Positions 14,118 to 24,705 of a DNA stretch of 64,000 nucleotides are shown here, piece by piece. The notes beneath the pieces are model-generated. The model saw only the letters and a list, made by a program, of their open reading frames with translations, searched no databases and was not told where the DNA came from. The stretch's first letter is position 1. Each line of letters begins with the position of its first letter. A program made the translations under genes and the position numbers. Origin of the DNA: Protonemura montana (Eukaryota; Arthropoda; Insecta; Plecoptera; Nemouridae); the NCBI GenBank assembly GCA_947568835.1, contig OX387603.1, positions 17,384,651 to 17,448,650 of the forward strand. The letters run 5' to 3'.

Positions 14118-14632
14118 TCAGGAATTTCAAGCAAGACATCATGCAGGCTTTTATTTAAACAATTCGGCGTTCTAACGGTTCCCGACATCTGTATACACCA
14201 GACCATCCTGTATGCCCTGCAAAATGAGACCAATACAGTGAACAGCGCTAGACAATACCATGAAACAAGAAACGCCAGTGACTTCAAAGTTCCTAAATTC
14301 AACTTGACAGTCTCGAGAAAGCACCCAGCCTACACCAGCACCTTAATGTTCAATCACCTACCTACAGATCTGAATAACAAAAGAACGCAGATTCAGGTGT
14401 TGAAACGCGCCCTAAAAAGCCATCTCCTGCTAATCACGCCATACGCGATCAAAGTATATTTTGATAGTTAATTAAAAATTGAATTTTTATTATATTTCTC
14501 ATTAATGCATATTGTTAATGTATACTTTAAGTACCATAATTTATTGTACACACTCTGTACTGACGATTCTGATTGCTCTTCTAGATCTCTTTAGAATAAC
14601 AAAATTCAAATAAAATAAAATAAAAATAAATA
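14105..14632 (+). mobile_element. 5'-truncated non-LTR retrotransposon, reverse transcriptase C-terminus
   Basis: An open frame from about 14,106 to 14,471 has the pattern typical of the end of jockey/CR1-type reverse transcriptases: SCRLLFKQFGVLTVPD, then HETRNASDFKVPKFNL, then FNHLPTDL. The ORF ends with TAG/TAA-rich sequence and a 3' UTR of about 130 nt, closing in an A-rich (TAAA)n-type tail at about 14,605-14,632. The element lacks everything upstream, as expected of incomplete reverse transcription. The clade cannot be settled by eye. Confidence 0.75.
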
Positions 14633-14639
14633 TTGTCCA

Positions 14640-15660
14640 ATTACCGTTTCAACTAGATTTTTACAATATTGCATATCCTCGCAAATAATTTAGGTAAGAT
14701 CATAGATAACCTTTGGATATTTCGGCGTAAAATGGGTATAAAATAGCCTTCACTATCCGCCAAAATTGTGCATGATTGCAATTCATATTTCTCCAAATAA
14801 TAGCCTCTTAATTTGTGCTGATCAACCCCATAACACGACATCTGATATGCATCCAATTCTGATGCCAGTACATTTTCTACACCATCACTCACGGTATCAC
14901 TACCTATCACACGCGGTATATCCACTCATATTATATTGCTTTTGTTTACCTGCCTACCCACGCCAAGTTCATAATAGAATTTCTGTAAATGTATATTTTT
15001 GAATTTCCCATTAAAATTGAAGCTGTCTGCCATGAGTGATGAGTCCCAGTGTCAGCCACAAGAAAAATTTCAATTTTGTTTTCGATCATCACAATGGCAA
15101 ACATTTCCTGTAATTAATATTCCCCTAGGAATGCGTTGCAAGAGCTCATGTGCGATGCTCTTGGCAATCTATCGACAGATATTGATTCATCAAATTACCA
15201 TTGATCAAACGACATAGGCAAAGGAGCACACCAGCCTACCATGCACTCTAGTAAATTAGTTATGCAGACTGCTCGAAAAAAATTGTCCTCTCAGTATTTA
15301 AATATTTCCTCACACACTGAATGTCGACACCAATGGAGAAAATTTGTATTTTTAATATGTAAGGAAATGATTGATGATGCGCGACATAATTCTGAAAATT
15401 TGTATCATACAAGTTCCTGTTGTGTACATGCTCATACAAATATGAGTGCTAAATTGCTTGTTTTCATTTACTTACCTGTTTGCTTATCCTTATATAGGCT
15501 ATGTACTTGCCTGTCGTTATTTACTTTAATAAGATGGACAAACAATGTCAACGCTGAAAAACCCGGTTATTACCTGACTGACTATGAATGATACATAATT
15601 GTCATTAACAACCAAAAGGTAGGTAACCACCGAGAGGCCCATTAAGTCGGTCGAGACCAC
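14640..15660. other. Spacer with no supported gene
   Basis: This stretch holds several open frames of 70-116 codons on both strands, none with a recognisable domain, splice context or resemblance to the Kazal copies on either side. Confidence 0.5.
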
Positions 15661-15721
15661 ACCAACGATGAAACAGGAATCTTTATCAGTCTCGTTCTAG
15701 TAGGTGAGTTCATTTCATCGA

Positions 15722-16125
15722 TTGATTGTTGTGTTTAACGGCGCACTGTTTTGACAACGGGCCATTTGGCACTGGTCTAATGACGTCAGTGAATGAGTGG
15801 ATGATTATGAAACTAACCTAGTCTAGAACGGATAAGGGGAAACCTAGTGCCGACACGTAGCCTACTCCTGTCGAAAAGCATCAAGGGGACCACCGGCTTT
15901 ACGTCCCTTCAGAAGGACGGTACAACTCGAACAGCATGATTCCTCCACAAATCCATGCTGTTGCGAGAGGTTGATAAGCAACGCGAATGAAGTTGCTGTA
16001 CTTAATTGCATCCCTCTAACCTCTCTCTTGAACAGAGCTGGTCATGTGTATGATGGTCACCCAACCAATACCTGCCTCAGCGTAGTGTTGCTCAACTTCG
16101 GTGATCTCATGAGAACCGGTGTTTC
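15722..16125 (-). mobile_element. 5S rRNA-derived SINE, copy 1
   Basis: Read on the minus strand, the head has ACACCGGTTCTCATGAGATC and AGCAACACTACGC, which follow the 5S rRNA pattern CGGTTCTCGT..GATCACCGAA..TTAAGCA, then the GGTATTGG..GGGTGACC block corresponding to 5S GTACTTGGATGGGAGACC. A body of about 280 nt shared with the copies at 24.7 and 25.7 kb follows, ending in CGTTAAACACAACAATCAAT. It lies in intron 1 of the decayed copy 2. Confidence 0.85.
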
Positions 16126-16301
16126 TAACTCGTCAAATAGTTCGTTAGTACATTTCATGTATGATTTTTAAAAATAATTATTACAAAGAAAGCTGTGTGG
16201 CTTTCACATTCACGTTAGTTTATGCTGTTATATGACATAAGATTAAATCATAAGCAATTGATGAGAAATGATTTTGGAAAGCCAAGATAAAATACGGTCC
16301 G

Positions 16302-16333
16302 GCTACATATAGTCTAGCCCATGAGAGAAGATA
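16302..16333 (+). repeat. Isolated relative of the 34.4-kb minisatellite unit
   Basis: GCTACA followed by AGTCTAGCCCATGAGAGAAG matches the 55-bp unit at 34.4-35.0 kb over about 23 nt with one mismatch, apart from a three-base insertion. It is a single copy. Confidence 0.5.
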
Positions 16334-16879
16334 TACCTGATAAAGCTCTCTATCTAATCTTGTTTCTTCTCGCTTTTATGATAAAAATGTCTCTAGAAGG
16401 GTTTGCTTTGGACCGTATTGGACCGTCTCACTGTATGGACCGTACAGAATTCGCCTCAGAGTAACAGAACTTAAGATAAGCTTTAAAAAACAAGCTACTT
16501 ATTTGGTCACAGCGCGCAGCAGCTGCGCTGCATGAGAACTTGCTTCGCTGCGTACCATCTGTTTGCGCTTCTAGGGCTGGAGTTACCAGATTATTCGGCA
16601 ACCGGTGTTACCTACCAACGTTAACTGCAGAAACCAGCTGAGAAGTAAGTCTCTACATTTTCAGAGATCTTATGACTGGTACTGATTAGCGGTTAGTTTA
16701 TAAAAATGGTCGCCAAAATGTGATTATCTAAAGATGAGGACATAAGTTCTGATAGGTCAATCATTGTGTTGGTAATTTTTTGACGTTTAATTTATATGTC
16801 ACTCTGCAGAATTCCATGAGGTCATTCCAACGAAGTGCAGAGGTCATGTACACGTGCAGCCTGTTCGAGGTTGACCGAA

Positions 16880-17680
16880 CGTGATGAGCTGCTAACTGCT
16901 GAACTGCTGAACTGATGAACTTCTAGTTTCCACGAGTCCCAGTTCTTAGTGGCTTCTGCCGTTTTAGCGATTATGGTTTATTATAATGAGTACATTATAT
17001 TAGTTATTAAGTTTTTATAAATTATTCTTGTTTAGCAGAACCCAAACGTTCAGTACCTACTTCATTTGTAGAGAAAAAATAAGCTTGTTTTTTATATTAA
17101 GCGTTGTTTCAAAAACATATTTGTTTTATTATAAATAACTTTTTTGTCCAAAAACTATAGACTTACTTAATATTTTGCATTGAATTTCAGTTCAAAATCG
17201 TTCAATTGCACATTATGTCGCTAAAAGCAATTAATTTAAATGCATATCTTGAATGCTTTGTAATAGTTTGATAAAGCTAGAATATGTTAACCTCTCTACG
17301 TAGAGCATGAAAAAATTCGGGAAATTCAGAAAAGTTTAATAGAATTGATTAATTTAACAACATACTGATCGATTTAGTAGAACAAGCGCAAATGGTTCAG
17401 ACAGTTTAAATTAAAATAACTAAAAACTATTTCGAAATTATTTGAAAACTCAAAGCATTCTTTTGATCGGTAACCTACAAGCAGATTTCGAACACAGATA
17501 CGTGCAAAGAATGCCAACGGGTTAATAATAATTCATTATCCATGAAGCGTTCCACGTTCTTGGTTAGACATTTTCCTGGTTACACACATTTTATGAGGTA
17601 ACTCTTCAGTATAATCAATATGCCATAAGTCACTGTCAAGTACTAATCAATATTGCATTTTTATTTTGGCTGCATTTTCC
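16880..17680. other. Spacer between copies 2 and 3
   Basis: AT-rich sequence with no open frame of interest. The first part carries the CTGAACTG-like repeats of the upstream 3' region. Nothing else is recognised. Confidence 0.5.
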
Positions 17681-17688
17681 TTGTGTAT

Positions 17689-17730
17689 ATTGCACAAACC
17701 ATGCAAATCATTGATTGCCCCACCTATAAA
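17689..17730 (+). promoter_or_regulatory. Shared promoter block of Kazal gene 3
   Basis: ATTGCACAA at 17,689-17,697 is followed by ATGCAAAT and then TATAAA at 17,725-17,730, 81 nt before the ATG. The same ATTGCACAA-TATAAA order occurs before the copies at 20.3 and 25.6 kb. The first block resembles a C/EBP-type site; that assignment is inference. Confidence 0.6.
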
Positions 17731-17805
17731 TTGCCACCACTTGTCATTTACAACACAGACGCTCTCCGAGTGGTGAGGAACAAAGTTAACAAAGAAAAAC
17801 GGAAA

Positions 17806-19013
17806 ATGAAGACTTGTATCATTATCAGTATCGGCCTTTTGGGTAAGTTGGGTATTAAAAAATGTTTTCTACTGGCAAAGTAAGGTTTGCAAATTTAATT
17901 TGTCTTCAATCCATCTTTTTTCTAAGGACTTTTAATGTAGGTACCTGTCTGATTTTTCGATACCATCATTGTATGCTTCTATAATAAACAAACATTCTCA
18001 CCATAGGAAAAAAGCAAATTTGAACATTTTTTGGCTTCTCATAGTCGGTGCAGATTTAAGCCTTGGTTACAATCATTAAATACGCCGTTACTTCGTCTTT
18101 AAACAATCCGTTTACGACGCTCGATCTTGACCCCATAGTCACCTCGTAACTAAAGTAATGCAACTTTCACAACAAATTTCTATGGTTAATGCTTTTTAAT
18201 GAAGGCATAGCAACTCTAACAAGGGCTTGGTGACCCAACGTTTCTTAATGACTAAAAATGACAGAGCCTCTCGAAACGTCAGACAACTAGGTCCTTATTA
18301 GAACCACAAACCCTTCATAAAAAGAGCTTAACCATAGAACAACATCTTTCATCAACTGAGGGCACTGAAAACCTTTCATAAATCATTTCTGAAAATGTGA
18401 AAAACAATGTGTGACTGTGTACTTTCAATGTCAGTGGCGTGCGGCGTGTTGTGCAGTGCTGATGCACCCGACGAATGCCCGTGGGTCTGCACAGCTGACT
18501 TCAGTCCCGTATGCGCAAGGGACGCTAAAGGGAACACCAGAACTTTCAGCAACCGGTGCGTGTTGAAAGTCTACAACGAATGCAACGACGCGAATACGGG
18601 AGCACCACCGAAGAACAGTGAGCAATATCCCAGATATCTAATCATTTTCTGTAGTATTTTCGGTAGGAACAGGAAATACCAGTACAAAATTCGGATACAG
18701 CCATCTGGTTCTGGCAAAAGTTACCTGGAAATGCGGATAGGCTGCAAGGCTGTGTGTTCGCGGTTTTTACTGCCAGTTTAATCCTGAAAACAAAAATTAT
18801 GCAACAATTAGGGAAAAGTACGCTAAAAGTAATATGCGATATGACCTTGTAATGTGAGAGGTTTCATTAGCCTCTTTTAGATTTTGTTTTATTTAGAAGT
18901 TTACTAATTACGCAAGAAATTAGTTTTAATTTTAGCTCGTTAATTGATTGGAGTGTTTTTTCTGTCTTTTAGAATTCGTGGAGATCTACGAAGGCGCGTG
19001 TCGTAAATCCTGA
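17806..19013 (+). CDS. Kazal-type serine protease inhibitor (gene 3), three exons
   Basis: Model: exon 1 17,806-17,842, exon 2 18,435-18,617, exon 3 18,973-19,013; 86 residues. Signal peptide MKTCIIISIGLLV ACGVLCSA, then a classic six-cysteine Kazal domain: ECPWVC, DFSPVC, TFSNRC, YNEC and, in exon 3, EGAC followed by RKS and stop. Spacing C2-x7-C3 with the PVC block and the TFSN-C block identify the family. The P1-equivalent residue (second after cysteine 2) is Ala, which argues against a trypsin-like target. Compared with its neighbours it has a small insertion before cysteine 1 and another (ANTGAPP) after cysteine 5. AATAAA is at 19,136-19,141. It is the best-supported gene of the cluster. 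Likely extracellular, in gut, haemolymph or saliva; the tissue cannot be told from sequence. Confidence 0.85.
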
Positions 19014-19135
19014 ACTGCTGAACTACAAAACAGTGAATAAATCAGTGATCATATATGGCTCACGATAAATGTCGTGACGATTAAACCTTCCTTCCTATAT
19101 TGATAATGCTGTGAAAAAGGAAAATTGCTTTAAGA

Positions 19136-19141
19136 AATAAA
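19136..19141 (+). promoter_or_regulatory. Polyadenylation signal of gene 3
   Basis: AATAAA, 122 nt after the stop. ATTAAA at 19,080-19,085 is a weaker alternative. Confidence 0.55.
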
Positions 19142-19149
19142 TATTCGAT

Positions 19150-20205
19150 TGAAGATAGCCTAACCAATGGTTTATTTCTTTAATTTTACCTGTACAATTT
19201 GTAACTTCTTGGCTAAACGGGAATTCTCTTTTTCCCGCCAAAGCTCTGCACCGATAGCAAAGTAACTTCACGAATATATACTCCGTTCAGCGAGAGAGCT
19301 TCATTTTCCGGCAGAGGTGCCACCTAACGTATTTTTTGTTTGCTCTAAAGCTTTTGACGCGCCAATTATGTTTTTTACACGCTATTATCAGATTTTTTCA
19401 ACCAATTATAACAAACTTAGGAATTATTTTTTAATTTGGGAATTACAATAAGTATTTTTAAATCCTGCAACTGAAATTTGACTACTGAGTTAGTATCATT
19501 GCAGGGGACAGTCCTTGTGCTAGTATATTTTATTTTATTTTTTATTTTTTTTCCTATAGACATTTACATATAGTAATTGTGTAGGCATCGTCAGTTATAT
19601 ATCTATATAAATATATATACAGTATTTACAAAGATCACATTTTTTACATAATTTAATTTTGTATTTAATCTTTAATCTTGTATCGCAAGCTAGACTGTAC
19701 CTGTCTAACGAAGCCGATTCAATGTTCTAAAAATTCCACGTATGTAGTAATGCACTGCATATTTTTTCAAGAAATTCGATCGAAGCAATTCGATCTCCTT
19801 ATCTGAATAATGCTGGCAAGGAATACCTTGGCCTTGACCTTCTGATGACAACCTTAGAAATGGCGCGCTTTTTTGGACGTTTAGGAAAAGATGTTCGATT
19901 AGTTCGATGAAGATTAATTTATTTTGACTATCTGAACTACATCAGAAAGATTTGTTTTTAGTAAATGAGTAAACGCATGCTTGTGATGATATTTGCAAAG
20001 AACATTGGAATTAATAATGCCTATGGCAAGTCTCTGGGTCTGTAAAGCATTAATAAATGCGAATTAATCTACATTAAAAAAAAACCTATCGATGTAATCT
20101 GCCTCTGTTTTCTTGTTTTAGGGTTTCTTCAGTTACACGCATGGAAAAACTGAAAACTAAACCTTATCAACATTTAATTTTGTTGTTGTGGCAATTTCAT
20201 GTACG
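19150..20205. other. Spacer between genes 3 and 4
   Basis: AT-rich, with T- and A-runs around 19.53-19.62 kb; no gene or named repeat recognised. Confidence 0.5.
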
Positions 20206-20210
20206 TGGTA

Positions 20211-20244
20211 ATTGCACAAAATAATGTAGTTCATGACATATAAA
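20211..20244 (+). promoter_or_regulatory. Shared promoter block of Kazal gene 4
   Basis: ATTGCACAA at 20,211-20,219 and TATAAA at 20,239-20,244, 78 nt before the ATG. Same order as before genes 3 and 6. Confidence 0.6.
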
Positions 20245-20316
20245 GTGAAACTGAAGGTGAATGTTTGTAACTGTTCCCGATTTGAGTAAAAATAAGACCG
20301 GAAAAGTCCTGCGATA

Positions 20317-21270
20317 ATGAAGAATTGCATTGTATCCAGTGTCTTACTACTAGGTTAGAAAAATCGTAATCTTTCGATTATATTTCTAATTCAACAATGA
20401 AATAAATAGCTTCTCATTCCCGAGCACCACCCACTCTCTAATTAGACAAACTTTCATAAAAATTTAAATTGGTAAGCCAAAATTTTCACCATTTCCTTCA
20501 GATTCTTAAAAAAACAAAACATAACCAACCATCCACAATAATGTGTGAATAATTGTGCTTATCAGTGGCGTGCGGTACGCTGTGCGTTGCGCTGGACTGC
20601 CCGAGAGTCTGTCCAGCCGTCTACATGCCGGTGTGCGCTGTAGACTCAAGCAACAACAGAAAGACGTTCAGCAACTCGTGCATGCTGAGTGTCCACAACC
20701 AATGCGATCATCCGAAGAACAGTGAGTTTTCGATGGTTCCTTCTTAGAATTCATACGACTTTGAAGACAGGACAAAATTTCAGCGGCTTCTTCAATCCCG
20801 GTGTAAATGCACTCAAAATGTAGACATCTTTTTTACTCTAAAGCAGCGCAAATTGAGGACCACCAGCAATTTTATCTTCAATACGATGATAGTTGTTTAA
20901 AGCTTGTGGCACATTCAATTCTGTCAATAGCCTGAAAATGCGTGTAAAATATGGTTTTGATAGGAGATTTCAAACATCCATGGTTGGAACTGGCTGATTG
21001 TTGGTAGATAAGTCTTCCCAGGTTTTCTAGCAGGTTCACCTTGACATTTCAATTAGTAAGTCTACAGTAATTTACAACTAATTTACTTGGGCAAAATTCT
21101 GGCTTCTACAATGTGCGATTCAATACTTTGACTACAACTTTAAGTTGAGGCGACCCGCATCTTAACAGGTAGGATTCTAAGAACTAGATCCTAAGTATTT
21201 TACTTTTTTGTTAAATTCAACGTTTTTCTGTCATCTAGAATTCGAGTTCATATGCGATGGCGAATGCTGA
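20317..21270 (+). CDS. Kazal-type serine protease inhibitor (gene 4), three exons
   Basis: Model: exon 1 20,317-20,353, exon 2 20,566-20,721, exon 3 21,239-21,270; 74 residues. Signal peptide MKNCIVSSVLLLV ACGTLCVA, then DCPRVC, YMPVCAVD, TFSNSC, HNQC, and exon 3 KFEFICDGEC ending directly at TGA. Exon and intron phases equal those of gene 5, with which it shares identical exon lengths. The P1-equivalent residue is Ala. The mature part has seven cysteines: exon 3 carries Cys where gene 3 has Tyr. The exon 1 donor (G|GTTAGA) is weaker than the GTAAG/GTGAG donors of the others. The stop codon is inside the first unit of a 19-bp minisatellite. AATAAA is at 21,521-21,526. Confidence 0.82.
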
Positions 21271-21399
21271 ACCGGACTGAACTGGCTGAACCGGACTGAA
21301 CTGGCTGAACCGGACTGAACTGGCTGAACCGGACTGAACTGGCTGAACCGGACTGAACTGGCTGAACCGGACTGAACTGGCTGAACCGGACTGAACTGG
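21267..21399 (+). repeat. 19-bp minisatellite, seven perfect units, starting at the stop codon of gene 4
   Basis: Unit CTGAACCGGACTGAACTGG repeated seven times without change, followed by a partial unit. The TGA of the first unit is the stop of gene 4, so the array lies in the predicted 3' UTR. Other copies have only one to three irregular CTGAACTG repeats at the same place (for example 23,505 onward), so this is a local expansion. Confidence 0.95.
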
Positions 21400-21520
21400 C
21401 TGAACTTTCTGGACTATTGAACTGCTTAACACGTCACCAGGAACTGCAGGAACTTCAAGGCCGGCTAGCTAACATCGGTGCAAAACAGACAAAACTTATC
21501 AATGTCCTCGGAAGGTTCTT

Positions 21521-21526
21521 AATAAA
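21521..21526 (+). promoter_or_regulatory. Polyadenylation signal of gene 4
   Basis: AATAAA in the context TTCTTAATAAACTC, nearly the same as in gene 5 at 23,648, which supports a shared 3' UTR end. Confidence 0.6.
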
Positions 21527-21559
21527 CTCAATAGGTGATCAAAAATAATTATATGATAT

Positions 21560-22365
21560 TTGTATGTTATCCCGCTTTCCTATCTCCCTTGTATTCATCG
21601 TCTATTTTTCTGTTCAAGACACAATAATCTGCGTACAGCTTTAATTAATACGTAAGCCCTTCGGAAAGACAATAAGTCTAATGCTGTAATAAAACGTGCT
21701 CCGGGCACACTTTCTTGGGCACTTCTGAGAGGACATGAAGGACCTGGGAGAACACGTTGTTGCTTTGCTGACTGCTTTCGGTTGCTCATCTCCGGAAAAC
21801 GCAGTAGAGAAAATGTTCTTTGAATTCGGTAACGATTGATTGGTATTTATAATAGAACAACATCCGTTTTTTTTTTTAAACAAGCACATGTTTGCTATGA
21901 TTGTTACAAATTTGAAAATTATTTTGGATACTCATTTACTCTGACAGGCTCTTGGATGCCAGTTACTATGACGCCTTCCTCTTCGAGAATGAACATGAAA
22001 CTCTCTTGATAGATATTTAGTGCTAAATAAGTGCCACTGATTTTTTTAACTTGAGCTGTTATTTTGTGGGTTATTTTATGGGGGCACCAATTTCAAGCGG
22101 AGCCCCCTACTCCAGAGCTTGGCCATTTGAGCACTGCTAAAATAATAAACACGTGTGGAAATACACGTGTATTAATATTGTTTGTTTCCTTGTTATTGAT
22201 ACCTACAGTATTTTCTGTTGCACGCGTGCACTTCAAGCCACAAACTTAACAAAATATGTATATCAACGTCATCTTTTTATCAATATTTTATTTTTCTTGT
22301 TGCAAATGTTTTGGGTGTTATTGTCCTTGTACACGTTGTGAAAACAAAGCGAATATTTGACAGTC
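21560..22365. other. Spacer between genes 4 and 5
   Basis: No gene recognised; short open frames on both strands only. Confidence 0.5.
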
Positions 22366-22435
22366 TCTTCTTTAAATAGCAACTGCATTTTAAATCAAAT
22401 AAAACCATCGCCGAGCTGCTTGAAATACTACTAAA

Positions 22436-23508
22436 ATGAAGATCTGGATCATTTTCAGTGCCGTTCTACTCAGTAAGAACTATTCTTAATCTTGACACTT
22501 AAATATAAATCCAACAAACAACAGGGTTTGATTTGGTTTTAGATCTGCTTACAGTTTAAATTTAACTTTACTCTCAAAGGGGTTCTTCACTGCTTGCTTT
22601 TTTAGCCCATTCTAAGGTTGTACTCTTTTTGAAGAAAAATGTGTATTTCAATCATGTTCCGATTTGAAGATAAATTGGTTTCTTATGCTTAAGAATCTTA
22701 ATTTTCTTTGCTTCTTATGCACAATGATAATGACAATATGATTGATATCTTATGCTTCTTATACTTAAGTTTCTTATGCACTGCCCATTCTCAAACAGAA
22801 GTTTGGTATTATCAAAAACATAGTTTCATAAAATAATATCACACTCCACAAGACAACAGCAAAAGAAGTGATTTAGACATAGCCATACACCTTGAATCTA
22901 CTTCAAAACTATCCTAAAAACATAACCCACAAAAATATGGAAAACCTTGTGTTATGTGTCAGTGGCGTGGGGTGTGCTATGCGCCGCAAACGATTGCCCG
23001 ATAGCCTGCGCAATGATCTACAAGCCAGTGTGCGCTGTGGACTCAAATAATAACAACAAGACGTTCGGTAACGAGTGCGAGCTGAACGCGCACAACGAAT
23101 GCAATGAACCTAAGAACAGTGAGTACCATCTTAGAATTCTGTGTGCTGATTTTTTCCGTGGCACGATAAGTAATTAACGGACAGTTAGCAAACATACGTA
23201 TCATGTGATTGGCTGTTGCCAAGCAGAAAACAAGTTAACCGACTGTTCGGTTCTCAACGGACCACTGAACAAACCGGCCCGAGACTTTGACTTGTTTGAC
23301 TTTGTTAATTCTCAAAAAATAAACTGTTTTGACTGATTTGACATAAAAAAACGTAAAAACTAAATTTTCTTTGACTCGTTTTAAATAGTTGATGTTTTTA
23401 TATAAAATCTGGGCATTATTTGAATGTATTTATACATTATTTTATTGATTAATCTAATATCTCTGCTGTCTTCTAGAATTTTCTCTAATATGTGATGGCG
23501 AATGCTGA
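22436..23508 (+). CDS. Kazal-type serine protease inhibitor (gene 5), three exons
   Basis: Model: exon 1 22,436-22,472, exon 2 22,963-23,118, exon 3 23,477-23,508; 74 residues. Signal peptide MKIWIIFSAVLLM AWGVLCAA, then NDCPIAC, MIYKPVCAVD, TFGNEC, HNEC and exon 3 KFSLICDGEC with an immediate TGA. It is the closest relative of gene 4 (same exon lengths, same end ICDGEC, same seven cysteines), so the two are a recent duplication. The P1-equivalent residue is Met. Exon 1 ends in A, not G, so the codon across intron 1 is Met and not Val as in genes 3 and 4. Upstream there is only TTTAAAT (22,371) in place of a clear TATA box, and I did not find ATTGCACAA. AATAAA is at 23,648-23,653. Confidence 0.82.
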
Positions 23509-23647
23509 ACTGGACTGAACTGGGCTGAACCACCTGAACATGTCACCTGGAACTGATTGAGTTTCAAGGTCATATGCCGCTAGCTACCTACGCCGAAGCA
23601 AAGAGACGATACAGACGAAAATTAATCAATTCACTAAAAATATTCTT

Positions 23648-23653
23648 AATAAA
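23648..23653 (+). promoter_or_regulatory. Polyadenylation signal of gene 5
   Basis: AATAAA 140 nt after the stop, in the same TTCTTAATAAACTC context as gene 4. Confidence 0.6.
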
Positions 23654-23659
23654 CTCCTA

Positions 23660-24445
23660 AAAGAAGGACCTGACGATATATTTTTCCAATCCCACTTTTT
23701 CAATCCCTTTTATTCCTATCTCTTTCTCTTCTATCTCTATCTATTCAATTGAAAACGCCCTAATCTCCACGTAGTCATATTTTACATACAAGTCCTTCAC
23801 TGATATTTAGGTTTAGTAAGTTAGGACCGAGCTCACTTCCCTGAGGCACTCCAAAGAGTCGCTAATAAGTTTAACAACCTGCATTCGGTCGCTTTGAAAT
23901 CCTTTCTGTATGAATATTACCAGAGTGAAATTTAACTATCACCGTTATGTTCGATTCAAAATGCTTTCCAAAAATGTACAAAAGTATGTCAGCTTGGATG
24001 TTCTGAGCAGACCAATTTAAATTCTATTAGCTGGGTGTCTCTAGGCTAGACACACCTTGCCAAAATCCGTGCTGACTCACATCATTTACGGCTTATGAGG
24101 CGTTGAATCAGATTGCTGATATATATGTGCAGGAACATCACTTTTAGATTTTCATTTGAATATTTAACTATCAATATTCAAAATATCAATGTCATGCATT
24201 GATATTCTTTTTGGTTGTAATTCCTTGTGTATGAAAGTTGGCCAAAATATACAAAAGTCTTCGAGCTGTTGTGCGAAAAGAAGACCGGCTTTATATTCGA
24301 TGTTGTTTTAAACAACTCGTGACATTAATATTGGGTCCGCAAAAATCATGTCAGAAGTAAACAAATGTATTTTAAATAATTTGTTTTTTTAAATAATTAT
24401 GAATTACGTGTGTTATTATTATAACACCATAACCGTTTCAAAAAT
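23660..24445. other. Spacer after gene 5
   Basis: AT-rich, no gene recognised. It ends at a tRNA-like element. Confidence 0.5.
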
Positions 24446-24448
24446 GTA

Positions 24449-24521
24449 TGTGCAAACGGGGACTCGAACCCCGATGTCCTCCTATCACGGGTGTTCCTCT
24501 AACCCATTGAGCTACTTGAAC
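24449..24521 (-). tRNA. tRNA-like sequence, probably a pseudogene or SINE head
   Basis: On the minus strand the T arm is perfect (CGGGG TTCGAGT CCCCG), the A box (TAGCTCAATGGGTTAGAGG) and B box are good, and six of seven acceptor pairs form (GTTCAAG with TTTGCAC). The anticodon stem (ACACC with GGAGG) has two mismatches and position 33 is G, not U; the loop would read UGA, yet there is no long variable arm as in tRNA-Ser. I therefore do not believe it is a working tRNA. A tRNA-derived SINE head is the main alternative. Confidence 0.55.
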
Positions 24522-24705
24522 ACTTGCTTAATGAGACGATATTATTGTATTTTATGAGAATGTATTTGAATGCATGAGAATTTAATTTAATCTATTATTA
24601 AGTGTTTGCCATTTTTTGCCATTTTTTGCCTTTTTTTACTACAAATTAAAAAATAAATCGATCCCAGTAATACTGCTTTGCCCTTTCTTTATAGAAGCAC
24701 ATAAT

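Larger units (their letters stand above)
15668..16874 (+). pseudogene. Decayed Kazal-type gene (copy 2)
   Basis: Exon 1 (15,668-15,703) ends in a good donor but is 36 nt long, while the other five copies have 37. Shifting one base restores an IFISLVLV signal-peptide core that otherwise runs into TAG TAG. Exon 2 remnant (about 16,513-16,644) shows CMRTC, FAAYH, then in another frame VCASRAGVTRLFGNRC, then in a third frame NCRN, so it carries at least two further frameshifts. Exon 3 (16,810-16,874) is open: KFHEVIPTKCRG then more residues to TGA. A 5S-derived SINE sits in intron 1. No TATA box was found at the usual distance. The 3' side has the CTGAACTG repeats of the family. Sequencing errors could mimic one shift, but not plausibly all. 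Confidence 0.75.

Noticed and set aside
15241..15591. 116-codon + frame next to the Kazal cluster
   Set aside because: It has no Kazal cysteine pattern, and its hydrophobic stretch lies near the C-terminus, not at the start. Treated as chance.
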